Source: Nonomuraea rubra
Lineage (GTDB): Bacteria > Actinomycetota > Actinomycetes > Streptosporangiales > Streptosporangiaceae
NCBI RefSeq assembly: GCF_014207985.1
Contig: NZ_JACHMI010000001.1
Span: forward strand, 6,369,001-6,433,000
Reading direction: 5' to 3'
Length of the DNA: 64,000 nucleotides
The notes under the pieces are model-generated. The model was not told the origin of the DNA. It worked only from the letters and a program-made list of their open reading frames with translations, and searched no databases. A program made the position numbers and the translations under genes. This document shows, one piece after another, positions 7,369 through 18,082 of this stretch (its first letter is position 1; each line of letters opens with the position of its first letter).

Positions 7369-7407
7369 GTGCAGGGCGCGGAGCGTGCAGGGCGCGGAGC
7401 GTGCAGG
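7369..7407. repeat. 16-bp tandem repeat in the MFS/kinase intergenic gap
   Basis: GTGCAGGGCGCGGAGC is repeated at 7369-7384 and 7385-7400, with a partial third copy. The rest of 7344-7503 is degenerate GC-rich repeat (GGCGGAGGGC units). No gene is seen in it. Confidence 0.7.
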
Positions 7408-7503
7408 ATGCCGGGCCTGCTGGACGCCAGGCCTGCCGGACACCAGGCGGCGGAGGGCGGGCGGCGGAGGGCAGGGCGGGGCGGGGCGGCTAGCATCGGG
7501 CGG

Positions 7504-8013
7504 ATGGATGATCGTCCGTGTGGCCCTCTGTTCCTGCTCGCCGGCGCGCCAGGTTCGGGCAAGACCACCCTGCTCCCGCACCTCCTCCGCGCGGCGGACG
7601 GGCTGGTCGTGATGGACATGGACGAGTTGCTGGAGGACGGCACGCTGCTCGGGGTGCCGATCGCGGAGCCGGAGGCCGCGCCCGTGTGGCCCGCCTATGA
7701 CCGGTTGTGGGGGCGGGTCGTGTCCATGGTGCGCCGCGCGGGGCACCCGGTGCTGCTGATGTGCCCGATTCCCGACGCCGCCGAGCTCGCTCCGGGAGCG
7801 CGCTGGGAGCGGCAGGTGCGGTGGGCGCTGCTGGACTGCCCCGACGACGAGCGGGTGCGCAGGTTGCGCGAGCGCGGCGCGCCTCAGGAGTGGATCGACG
7901 ATGCGGTGGCGGACGCGGTGCTGGGACGTGCGCTCATCCCCACCGTGTTCCAGGCGACCGGTGGAGTTCACGACGGGCTGGCGGCGCGGGTGCTGTCGTG
8001 GGCGCGCCGCTGA
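7504..8013 (+). CDS. P-loop NTPase, AAA/kinase-like
   Basis: 169 residues. The Walker A motif GAPGSGKTTLLPH lies at residues 14-26, preceded by a hydrophobic strand (LFLLA). A switch-like segment VVMDMDELLEDGTLLG follows, as in shikimate or gluconate kinase-like small-molecule kinases, and a distal ALLDCPDDERVRRLRERG matches the base-binding/lid part of such kinases. The product is close to uncharacterised actinomycete AAA/nucleoside-kinase-like proteins; substrate is unknown. ATG at 7504 was chosen since it is just before the beta-1 strand. Confidence 0.7.
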   Translation: MDDRPCGPLFLLAGAPGSGKTTLLPHLLRAADGLVVMDMDELLEDGTLLGVPIAEPEAAPVWPAYDRLWGRVVSMVRRAGHPVLLMCPIPDAAELAPGARWERQVRWALLDCPDDERVRRLRERGAPQEWIDDAVADAVLGRALIPTVFQATGGVHDGLAARVLSWARR

Positions 8014-8074
8014 GGGCGCGCACCGGCCGTTCGCCTGGTGAGCGCGCCGGGCCCGCCGGAACACCCACCGGTCC

Positions 8075-8485
8075 TCAGCCGGCAGGCCCGTCCGTGCCCT
8101 GGGTGACGGCGTACTGGGCGATACCCTCCCCGAACGACCAGTCGATCGACTCGTTCTCGGTCAGGTAGACGAGCACGTTGCGCGGGTCGGTGCCCGCGTA
8201 GGAGCGGGCGAGCTCGGCGATCCGCCGGTACAGGGCCTGCTTCTGCGCGGGGGTACGGCCGGAGCGCAGGGTGATCGAGACGTACACGAGGTCGTCGTCG
8301 CGGCGGATGCCGGGGAAGTCGCCGTACCGCAGCGTGCCGCGCGCGCCGTCGTGCGCGGTGAGGACCTGGAACAGGTCGCCGGGCGGGATGCCGATCGTCT
8401 CGACCAGGGCATCGTGTACGGCGCGGCCGAGCGCGTCGAGCCGGGCGGCGTCGGCCCGGAGCGCGTCGATGCGGACGAAGGGCAT
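8075..8485 (-). CDS. Tautomerase superfamily protein
   Basis: 136 residues. After Met removal the protein starts with Pro (MPFVRIDALRADAARLDALG), the catalytic general base of the superfamily. The length and segments such as IGIPPGDLFQVLTAHD, VYVSITLRSGRTPAQKQALY and DVVYLTENES-like VLVYLTENESIDWSFG fit the fused-domain Tautomerase_2 group (malonate semialdehyde decarboxylase-like). The start codon lies one base after the stop of the tetR gene, so the two form an operon and the tautomerase is the probable target of that repressor. The natural substrate is unknown. Confidence 0.8.
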   Translation of the reverse strand: MPFVRIDALRADAARLDALGRAVHDALVETIGIPPGDLFQVLTAHDGARGTLRYGDFPGIRRDDDLVYVSITLRSGRTPAQKQALYRRIAELARSYAGTDPRNVLVYLTENESIDWSFGEGIAQYAVTQGTDGPAG

Positions 8486-8486
8486 G

Positions 8487-9059
8487 TCAGTGGTTCTCCT
8501 TCGGCTGGAGCAGGACGAGGGCGAGTGCGCCCTCGACGGCCTGGGCGTACACGTCCGGGGAGCCGGCGGCGCGGGCCAGCACGTAGCCGCCCTGGACGGC
8601 CGCGACGAGCGCGGCGGCCGTGGCGGCGGGGTCGAGGGCGGGGTGCAGCTCGCCGTCCGCGCGGCCCTGCGCGATCAGGCCGGCCAGGGTGCCGGTGAGC
8701 CAGGCGAACGTCTCCTCGATGGGCCTGCGCAGCTCGGGATCGGCCATGACGTCCGGGTCCTGGGTGAGCCGGCCGACCGGGCAGCCCTTGAGCGCGTCGC
8801 GTTCGCGCCGCAGGTAGGCGGCGACGCGTTCGGCCACGGTGCCGGGGCCTTCGAACGCGGTGCGGGCCCGCTCCCGCAGCTCGCCGGCGCTGCGGGTGAT
8901 CGCGGCGAGGGCGAGGTCGGGTTTGCCGTGGAAGTGGTGGTACATGCTGCCCTGGCCGGCGCCGGAGCGCTGCTGGATCGCCTTGGGGCTGGTGCCCACG
9001 TAGCCGCGCTCCCACAGCAGCTCGCGGGTGCTCTCGATGAGTCGTTCCCTCGTGTCCAC
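8487..9059 (-). CDS. TetR family repressor
   Basis: 190 residues with a TetR N-terminal HTH (TRERLIESTRELLWERGYVGTSPKAIQQ, then GQGSMYHHFHGKPDLALAA) and an all-helical ligand domain. The start is GTG 9059. There is no ribosome site; a near-perfect palindrome lies only 7-20 bp upstream, so the message may be leaderless. The gene precedes and is cotranscribed with the tautomerase gene. The recognition helix and the C-terminal domain look like those of repressors of electrophile or xenobiotic response genes, but the ligand is unknown. Confidence 0.85.
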   Translation of the reverse strand: MDTRERLIESTRELLWERGYVGTSPKAIQQRSGAGQGSMYHHFHGKPDLALAAITRSAGELRERARTAFEGPGTVAERVAAYLRRERDALKGCPVGRLTQDPDVMADPELRRPIEETFAWLTGTLAGLIAQGRADGELHPALDPAATAAALVAAVQGGYVLARAAGSPDVYAQAVEGALALVLLQPKENH

Positions 9060-9065
9060 GAACAG

Positions 9066-9079
9066 ACATACTAGTAGGT
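9066..9079. promoter_or_regulatory. Candidate TetR operator
   Basis: ACATACTAGTAGGT is a 14-bp palindrome with 12 matching positions, and its TACTAGTA core (9069-9076) is perfect. It sits immediately upstream of the GTG start of tetR, where binding would block transcription of the tetR-tautomerase operon. Confidence 0.5.
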
Positions 9080-9092
9080 ACAGAACTGCTGC

Positions 9093-9398
9093 TCACAGCT
9101 CGCCCCTGCGCCAGGCCTCCGCCTCGGCGCGGAGCGCGTCCTCGTCCGGCGCCCGGGGCCGGACGCGGTCGAGCCACTGGCGCAGGAGCCGGGCCAGGAG
9201 CGCCGCGTGTTCGGGGCGGGCCGTCCCGTGGACGGCGAAGTACGTGGCGAGCGGGTCGCCGGCGTCGCAGCGGGCGCACAGCAGCACCTCGCCGTGCCCG
9301 CGCACCGGGCGGCCCGAGGCGTTCGTCCAGGTGTGCGGCAGGCGCAGGACGGCCAGCACCTCACCGGTGCAGCGAGGGCACGCGGGATCGCCACTCAT
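9093..9398 (-). CDS. DUF6300-like zinc-ribbon protein
   Basis: 101 residues, starting MSGDPACPRCTGEVLAVLRL. Two Cys pairs (CPRC near residue 7 and CARC near 47) are spaced for a zinc ribbon. The C-terminal helix ends LRAEAEAWRRGEL. The pattern (CPRC, LPHTW.N..G, VRG, LCARCD) resembles DUF6300 proteins of actinomycetes, which have no assigned role. Its ATG overlaps (ATGA) the stop of a 22-codon minicistron, which in turn overlaps the stop of dnaE, so its translation is probably coupled to dnaE. Confidence 0.7.
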   Translation of the reverse strand: MSGDPACPRCTGEVLAVLRLPHTWTNASGRPVRGHGEVLLCARCDAGDPLATYFAVHGTARPEHAALLARLLRQWLDRVRPRAPDEDALRAEAEAWRRGEL

Positions 9399-9459
9399 GC
9401 GCCGCCGATCCCCGAGCCACCGGAACCGCCGCCGCGCTCCGAGCCGTCGGGATCGCCGC

Positions 9460-9475
<16 letters not shown>
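9383..9475. repeat. 65-bp-period duplication of the dnaE/DUF6300 junction
   Basis: A 28-bp sequence (CGGGATCGCC, A/G, CTCATGCGCCGCCGATC) occurs at 9383-9410 and 9448-9475 with one mismatch. Each copy contains a gene end coding IGGA-stop and an overlapping ATG coding MSGDP. The segment between the two junctions is a Gly/Ser-rich minicistron. This looks like a tandem duplication of the stop/start overlap. Confidence 0.85.
9395..9463 (-). CDS. 22-codon minicistron between dnaE and the DUF6300 gene
   Basis: It reads MSGDPDGSERGGGSGGSGIG and ends GA-stop. Its ATG overlaps the dnaE TGA (ATGA at 9463-9460) and its TGA overlaps the ATG of the DUF6300 gene (ATGA at 9398-9395). The first five residues equal those of the downstream protein and the last four equal those of DnaE, as expected from duplication of the junction. 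It may only pass ribosomes to the next gene. Confidence 0.5.
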
Positions 9476-13002
<3,527 letters not shown>

Positions 13003-13071
13003 CGGCTGATCACTCCTGCTGGTTGTAGGCTCTGGAACGGCCCGCGCAATTCGACCCGAGAGCAGGTGGGG

Positions 13072-13115
13072 TTGTCCAACAATCGACACGCCGATCCGGC
13101 ACAACCACCGGTTGT
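13072..13115. promoter_or_regulatory. Candidate LysR binding region
   Basis: Two dyads share an ACAA/TTGT core: TTGT-CCA-ACAA at 13072-13082 and ACAACC-ACC-GGTTGT at 13101-13115. They lie in the dnaE/lysR intergenic region. The second touches the GTG at 13114, so if it is an operator the upstream GTG (13066) is less likely to be the true start, or transcription begins very near the start codon. Confidence 0.35.
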
Positions 13116-14055
13116 GGAGGAAGGTGAGGCGGATCTGGATCTCGGCACGGTCCGCGCGTTCGTCGCCGTCACCGAGGAGCGGTACTTCAGCGAGGCCGCG
13201 ACCCGGCTGCGGATCAGCCAGCAGGCCGTCTCGAAGCGGATCGCGAAGCTGGAGTCGGACCTGGGCCTGAGGCTGTTCTCCCGGACCCGCAACGGGGCCG
13301 AGCTGACCGAGGACGGGCGGGCGTTCCTGCCCCATGCCCGCGCCCTGATCGGGATCGCCGACCAGACGCGGGAGGTGCTGCGCGGGCGGCGGCGCGCGCT
13401 GCGGGTGGACGTTCTGGACACGCGGCTGCCCGCCACCGACCTCCTGCGGACCTTCCACCGCACGGGCGGCGAGGCGGGGGTGGAGATCGTCACCTCCAAC
13501 GGGCTCAGATCCGCCCGCGTCGCGCTCGAACGCGGTTCCGTGGACGCCGCCTTCTGCCGCGCGACCGGGCCGCTGGAGGACCTCGGCAGCGTGCCCGCCG
13601 TACTGGAGCCGATCCACCTGCTGGTCAGCCGCGGCCATCCGCTCGCCGGGCGGACCTCGGTGCGGACGGCGGAGCTGGCGGGCTCGGTGGTGTGGATGCC
13701 CGGCAACGTGCCCGGCAGCGAGTGGGAGGAGTTCTACCGGCTGCTCGGCGCGGCGTTCGGTTTCGGGATCGACGCCTCGGGGCCCGACTTCGGGTGGGAG
13801 CACTTCGTGGCGGACGTCGGCGCCGGCCGGGGTGTGAGCCTGGTCGGCGGGCTGATCCGCCTGCCCTGGCATCCGGACACCGTGCAGGTCCCGCTCGTGG
13901 AGCCCGCGCCGGTCTATCCGGCCTCGCTGCTGTTCCACCGGCGCAACCACCATCCGGTGCTGGAGTCGCTCGTACGCTTCGTGACGGGCAACCGGCCGGC
14001 GTTCGATCCCGCGCGCCAGTGGCTGCCCGAGCCCGACCGGGCCGCGTTCAGCTGA
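13114..14055 (+). CDS. LysR family transcriptional regulator
   Basis: About 313 residues. The N-terminal HTH is canonical (LGTVRAFVAVTEERYFSEAATRLRISQQAVSKRIAKLESDLG split over residues 10-50), followed by LFSRTRNGAELTEDGRAFLPHA. The effector domain is a periplasmic-binding-protein fold (LRVDVLDTRLPATDLLRTF, then HLLVSRGHPLAGR). The start is uncertain: GTG 13114 places the HTH about 10 residues in, typical for the family; GTG 13066 would add 16 unremarkable residues. LysR proteins usually control a divergent gene, but here that is dnaE, so its real target is unclear. Confidence 0.8.
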   Translation: MEEGEADLDLGTVRAFVAVTEERYFSEAATRLRISQQAVSKRIAKLESDLGLRLFSRTRNGAELTEDGRAFLPHARALIGIADQTREVLRGRRRALRVDVLDTRLPATDLLRTFHRTGGEAGVEIVTSNGLRSARVALERGSVDAAFCRATGPLEDLGSVPAVLEPIHLLVSRGHPLAGRTSVRTAELAGSVVWMPGNVPGSEWEEFYRLLGAAFGFGIDASGPDFGWEHFVADVGAGRGVSLVGGLIRLPWHPDTVQVPLVEPAPVYPASLLFHRRNHHPVLESLVRFVTGNRPAFDPARQWLPEPDRAAFS

Positions 14056-14105
14056 ACTTGGGGTTTCTCGCAGATCCGGAAGATCACGGAACGCCGGATT
14101 TACCC

Positions 14106-14111
14106 GTATGA
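14106..14111 (+). promoter_or_regulatory. -10 box for the DUF574 gene
   Basis: TATGAT at 14106-14111 matches the sigma-70 type -10 consensus. It would place the transcript start near 14118, downstream of the ATG at 14108. This supports the GTG at 14141, which has its own ribosome site, as the real start of the next gene. Confidence 0.4.
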
Positions 14112-14140
14112 TCCCGTCCAGGCGAGGAAGGCAGGCGGTC

Positions 14141-14956
14141 GTGGACGAGAACGTTCCCCAGGGCATCGACCCGACGGTGCCCAGCGTCGCGCGGATGTAC
14201 GACTACTACCTGGGCGGCAAGGACAACTTCGCGGCCGACCGGGCGGCGGCCGAGCAGATCATCCAGCTCGCCCGCGCATCCGGCACCGACGTGCGCGAGG
14301 TCGCCCTGGCCAACCGCGGATTCCTCATCCGCGCCGTACGGCACCTGGCCGAGGCGGGGGTACGGCAGTTCCTCGACATCGGCGCCGGGCTGCCCACGCA
14401 GGACAACGTGCACCAGGTGGTGCAGCGGATCACGCCGGGCTCGAGGGTCGTCTACGTCGACAACGATCCGATCGTGCTGACCCACGCCCAGGCCCTGCTC
14501 GCCGACAACCCCGACACCTTCGCCGTCCAGGGGGACCTGCACCGGCCCGCGGACATCCTCAAGTCCGCCGCCGCCCACCTCGACTTCGGGCGGCCCGTGG
14601 CGATCGTCGTGGCCGCCGTCCTGCACTTCTTCCACGACGACGGCGAGGTCGCCGCGATCGCCGCCACCCTGCGGGACGCGCTGGTGCCGGGCGGGTACCT
14701 GGTGCTGTCGCACGGCTACGTCGAGCCGGGCGAGGGCGACCCGGCCAGGCTGGACGAGGCGCGCGGCGTGTACCGTCGCTCGGCCTCGGGCGCGGTGGCC
14801 TGGCGCGACCGCGAGACCGTACGCGGCTACTTCGACGGGCTGGAGCTGCTGGAGCCGGGGATCGTGCCGGCCCAGGAGTGGCGCAACGACGATCCGTACG
14901 TGCCGCCGGGCCTGGCCAAGGGCGGCGTCCTGGCCGGCGTCGGCCGCCGCGCCTGA
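14141..14956 (+). CDS. SAM-dependent methyltransferase, DUF574 family
   Basis: 271 residues from GTG 14141, preceded by GAGGAAGGCAGG. The signature IDPTVPSVARMYDYYLGGKD at the N-terminus, FAADRAAAEQI next and QFLDIGAGLPTQDNVHQV (motif I) identify the DUF574/Methyltransf_19 family, which is greatly expanded in actinomycetes. VVYVDNDPIVLTHAQALLA is the motif-II region. These enzymes are often paired with HTH regulators; substrates are unknown. The frame also has an ATG at 14108 but a -10 box overlaps it. Confidence 0.9.
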   Translation: MDENVPQGIDPTVPSVARMYDYYLGGKDNFAADRAAAEQIIQLARASGTDVREVALANRGFLIRAVRHLAEAGVRQFLDIGAGLPTQDNVHQVVQRITPGSRVVYVDNDPIVLTHAQALLADNPDTFAVQGDLHRPADILKSAAAHLDFGRPVAIVVAAVLHFFHDDGEVAAIAATLRDALVPGGYLVLSHGYVEPGEGDPARLDEARGVYRRSASGAVAWRDRETVRGYFDGLELLEPGIVPAQEWRNDDPYVPPGLAKGGVLAGVGRRA

Positions 14957-14994
14957 CCCTCCGGGCCGACACCGACCGGAGGATTCCGTCTTGT

Positions 14995-15495
14995 TCAGCA
15001 AAGGTGTTTCGCCTGCGCTTTGAATTCTTCCTCTGTCAGCAGCACATCCTTGGCCCCACCCGTATGATTTTGGATCAATATCTGTCCAGGTGACATCTTT
15101 TTCGTGGAATCGGTGGTGAATTCGGCTCCGAGGAATTTCACATGGGTCTCGGAGGAATAGGCGTGTACCTTGTACACCTGCCCGTGGTCAAAACTCAGGC
15201 TTCCTTCCTGGAGGGACCATTCGGAGGGTTTCTCCTCCAGGTTCATGGACGCGATGCCGCCGGTCAGTGACGGCGCCCTGATATCGGCCTGCACCACCAG
15301 TTCGCCGGCGGCGCGACGGTAGACCACCACCCCGTCGGGCGCGCGCCCGCACCAGGCCGCCACCATGGTGACCTGTCCATCGGCATTCACCGCAAGCCCG
15401 GTCAGACCGCCTGGCACCGGATTGCCGTAACCGCAGGACACCGCCGTCAGAGCGAGCGCCAGCACGGCGATGCGGTTCAAGATCACATGCTTCAC
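14995..15495 (-). CDS. Putative secreted lipoprotein, unknown function
   Basis: 166 residues from GTG 15495 with GAGGA about 8 nt upstream. The signal peptide VKHVILNRIAVLALALTAVS ends in a lipobox with Cys (LTAVSC) near residue 22. The mature part has beta-rich character (GQVTMVAAWCGRAPDGVVVY, HVKFLGAEFTTDST) and no family I recognise. The DNA is visibly less GC-rich than its neighbours (GAATTC, TTTTGG, AATATC stretches), with more A/T at third positions. This may be a recent acquisition. It is divergent from the O-methyltransferase. Confidence 0.6.
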   Translation of the reverse strand: MKHVILNRIAVLALALTAVSCGYGNPVPGGLTGLAVNADGQVTMVAAWCGRAPDGVVVYRRAAGELVVQADIRAPSLTGGIASMNLEEKPSEWSLQEGSLSFDHGQVYKVHAYSSETHVKFLGAEFTTDSTKKMSPGQILIQNHTGGAKDVLLTEEEFKAQAKHLC

Positions 15496-15664
15496 GTGGA
15501 GATCCTCGTGACGACGTCGCAGGATGTCAACATGTGTAACCGCCGTCGTCCAGGCCCTGGGCTTTCTGGGAGTTATGCAGAGGACCGTAAGGTGCCGGCG
15601 GTTGTCTCCCCTGTAGATCGCGTTTACCGTGTCACCTGGACCCCAGCCGATCGGAGGCTTCGCC

Positions 15665-16699
15665 ATGCCGACAGAGATCAGCGGTGAGCTGCCCGCGGAC
15701 GGGCGGGAAGCGACGCGGTACCTCATCGACGAGGCGCTCGGGTACGTCTACCCGGGCGCGTTGCGCGCCGCGGCCTCGCTCGGCGTGGCGGATCTGCTGG
15801 CCGGCGGGCCGCTCACCGTCGCGGAGCTGGCCGGGAGGGCCGGCGTGCACGAGGCGGGGCTGCGCCGGGTCCTGCGGGTACTGGCCACGCGCGGCGTCTT
15901 CGAGGAGCTGGCCGACGGGCGCTTCGCCCTCACGCCGGTCGGGCAGGCGCTGCGCTCCGACGCGCCCGTCTCGGCGCGGCCGGCCGTCCTCATGCTCACC
16001 GACACCACCCTGTGGCGGCCCGCCGGCGAGGTGGAGCTGTCGCTGAGGCGGGGCGGCTCGGTGTTCGAGGACCTCTTCGGCATGTCGTTCTTCGACTACG
16101 TCGCCGGGAACCCGCAGACCGCCGCCACCTTCCACACCGGCATGGCGGCCTTCTCCGACCAGGAGAACGAGCTCGTCGCCGCCGCGTACGACTTCCCCGC
16201 GTCCGGCGTCGTGGCCGACGTCGGCGGCGGGCACGGCGGGTTCCTGCTGGAGGTGCTGCGCCGGCGTCCCGGCCTGGACGGCGTGCTGATGGACGAGGAG
16301 CACGTGGTCGCCGGGCACCGGCTCGGCGCCGAGGACGTCAAGGGCCGCTGGCGGGCGGTGCCCGGCGACTTCTTCCGCGAGGTGCCCGCCGGGGCGGACG
16401 TCTACGTGATCAAGCGGGTGCTGCACGACTGGGACGACGAGAGCTGCGTGACCATCCTGCGCAACTGCCGGCGCGCGATGGTGCCCGGCGGGCGCGTCCT
16501 GGTCATCGACGCGGTCGTCCCGCCCGGCAACGAGCCCCACCAGGCCAAGGCCGTGGACATGATACTGATGACCGCGGTCCCCGGGCGGGAGCGTACGGAG
16601 GCGGAGTTCGCCGGGCTGCTCGCCGCGGCGGGGCTGCGGATGTCGCGGGTCGTGCCCACCGGGACGGTGGTCTCCATCGTGGAGGCGGTCGAGCCGTAG
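15665..16699 (+). CDS. O-methyltransferase, plant-COMT/hydroxyneurosporene type
   Basis: 344 residues. The N-terminal winged-helix dimerisation domain (AASLGVADLLAGGPLTVAEL, then AGVHEAGLRRVLRVLATRGVF) precedes the SAM fold: motif I VVADVGGGHGGFLLEVLRR, a motif-II region GVLMDEEHVV, VYVIKRVLHDWDDESC (the catalytic-His region of this family) and GGRVLVIDAVVPPGNEP. Such enzymes methylate phenolic or enolic hydroxyls in secondary metabolism. ATG 15665 has GGAGG about 8 nt upstream. It stands alone about 6 kb before the NRPS operon; a tailoring role there is possible but not shown. Confidence 0.85.
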   Translation: MPTEISGELPADGREATRYLIDEALGYVYPGALRAAASLGVADLLAGGPLTVAELAGRAGVHEAGLRRVLRVLATRGVFEELADGRFALTPVGQALRSDAPVSARPAVLMLTDTTLWRPAGEVELSLRRGGSVFEDLFGMSFFDYVAGNPQTAATFHTGMAAFSDQENELVAAAYDFPASGVVADVGGGHGGFLLEVLRRRPGLDGVLMDEEHVVAGHRLGAEDVKGRWRAVPGDFFREVPAGADVYVIKRVLHDWDDESCVTILRNCRRAMVPGGRVLVIDAVVPPGNEPHQAKAVDMILMTAVPGRERTEAEFAGLLAAAGLRMSRVVPTGTVVSIVEAVEP

Positions 16700-16700
16700 C

Positions 16701-17849
16701 TCAGACGCAGGACAGCCGGACGGGGCCTGCCACCATCGACTGGTCGCCTGTCATGTTGCCCTTGCCGGTGTCCCTGATCTCGACCATGACCAGGCCGCCG
16801 GTGACCGTGACGAGCGAGGGCGCCGCGACCCAGGTGCCCTGGCGCATGTGCTGGTCGAGGGTGAACTCGGCGACCGTGCGGGCGTCCTTGTCGAAGCCGT
16901 CGCTGACCGTGTACCAGACGCGCTGGCCGGCCAGGCCCGATCTGGGGATGTACACGCCGACCGCGCACTGGTGCTTGCCGCGCAGGCCGGTGGTGAATCG
17001 CCACTGGAACGTGTTGACGGGCTGGCCGGTGGTGGCGGGGTCGTACGTCAGGTCCGAGAACAGGAAGCCCTCCCCGCAGCCCGCGCCCGTCCAGCCGCCT
17101 GCCCTGGCGTCCTTCCAGCCGTTGCGGCCGGGGGCGCCGATGATGTTCACGCTGCGGCCGGTGTCGCGGGGGCAGCTCGGGCCGGCGACCGCCGAGAACG
17201 CGAGGCTGCTTCCGGCCTTGCGCTCCTGCTGCCTGGGCTTGGTGTCCTGGTCCGCGGACTGGCCGGGCTGGCCGGGCTGGCCGGGCTGGCCGGTGGTGGT
17301 GTTGGCCGGGGTGGGGCCGGTGGTTCCGGCCGGTGCTGCCAGTGCGGTGGTTGGGTCCGCGTCCTGGTTGAGCAGGGTGACGGCGAACAAACCGGCCTGG
17401 GCGAGCACGCCGGCGATCACCCACAGCTTGATGGAGCGACGCGACCGCCGCGCCCGCGCCGCGGAAGCGACCTGCGCTGGGGGCGCGGGAGGCGCGGGCG
17501 CCGCCGCCACGCGGGCCGGGCGGACCGGCGATGCCGCCGGCCCTGCCGGGCGAGCCGGAGACGCCGCCCGTTCCACCGGGCGAGCCGGCGGCGGGGTGGC
17601 CGGGCGGACCTGCCGGAACTGCACCGTCGCCACCGCCGCCTCGTTGGGCCGATCACGCCCGCCTGCCCGCTCCCCCCGCTCGGGCCGGACATCCCGCTCG
17701 GCCCGCTCGGCCCGGTCCCGGTCAGGCCGGTCCGCCCAGTCCCGGTCGGGCCGGTCGCCCCGGGTGGGGCGGTGGCGCGGGTCCGGCGGTGGCGCGGGCA
17801 CCGGCCGTCCCTGCCTGTGCCGCCCACCCGCCGCTCTCTTGCTCGTCAT
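16701..17849 (-). CDS. Single-pass membrane protein with Arg/Pro-rich inner part and secreted C-terminal domain
   Basis: 382 residues from ATG 17849, with AGGGGG 6 nt upstream. Residues about 1-140 are low complexity (PDRDWADRPDRD, ARPAGPAAS). One transmembrane helix lies near residues 143-162 (LWVIAGVLAQAGLFAVTLL). A GQPGQPGQPGQ linker follows, from a 9-bp DNA repeat at 17258-17292. The outer domain (about residues 225-382) has four or five Cys (SCPRD, GAGCGEGF, HQCAVGVY, RLSCV) and is beta-rich, ending MVAGPVRLSCV. No family was recognised. Architecture parallels the 2.4-4.2 kb HTH-TM-CBM protein, but no HTH is seen. Confidence 0.6.
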   Translation of the reverse strand: MTSKRAAGGRHRQGRPVPAPPPDPRHRPTRGDRPDRDWADRPDRDRAERAERDVRPERGERAGGRDRPNEAAVATVQFRQVRPATPPPARPVERAASPARPAGPAASPVRPARVAAAPAPPAPPAQVASAARARRSRRSIKLWVIAGVLAQAGLFAVTLLNQDADPTTALAAPAGTTGPTPANTTTGQPGQPGQPGQSADQDTKPRQQERKAGSSLAFSAVAGPSCPRDTGRSVNIIGAPGRNGWKDARAGGWTGAGCGEGFLFSDLTYDPATTGQPVNTFQWRFTTGLRGKHQCAVGVYIPRSGLAGQRVWYTVSDGFDKDARTVAEFTLDQHMRQGTWVAAPSLVTVTGGLVMVEIRDTGKGNMTGDQSMVAGPVRLSCV

Positions 17850-18082
17850 CGTGGCCCCCTGGATACCGGCTGCTGCCACCCTCCCTCGGGGCGGCTCTCC
17901 GCTCCTGAATACGACCGGGCACGATGATTGGCCTGCTCACCATGATGACCAGCGTTGACCAGCCCACCGTGGACAAGCCCGGCCGGTACCTGAGAAGGAC
18001 GGGGCATTCCTCCTCCAGCCGGATGGCCCACCCCGACCGCGCCGGTCGAGGATCGAGGTACTCACATCGCTGAGGAGGAGAC

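Noticed and set aside
4860..7643. 927-codon minus-strand open frame
   Set aside because: It is antisense to the DUF6010-like, MFS and P-loop genes and consists of Pro/Gly/Arg/Asp runs typical of reverse-strand GC-rich coding DNA.
14108..14140. ATG 14108 as start of the DUF574 methyltransferase
   Set aside because: It overlaps a TATGAT -10 box and lacks a ribosome site; GTG 14141 has GAGGAAGGCAGG upstream and matches the usual family N-terminus.
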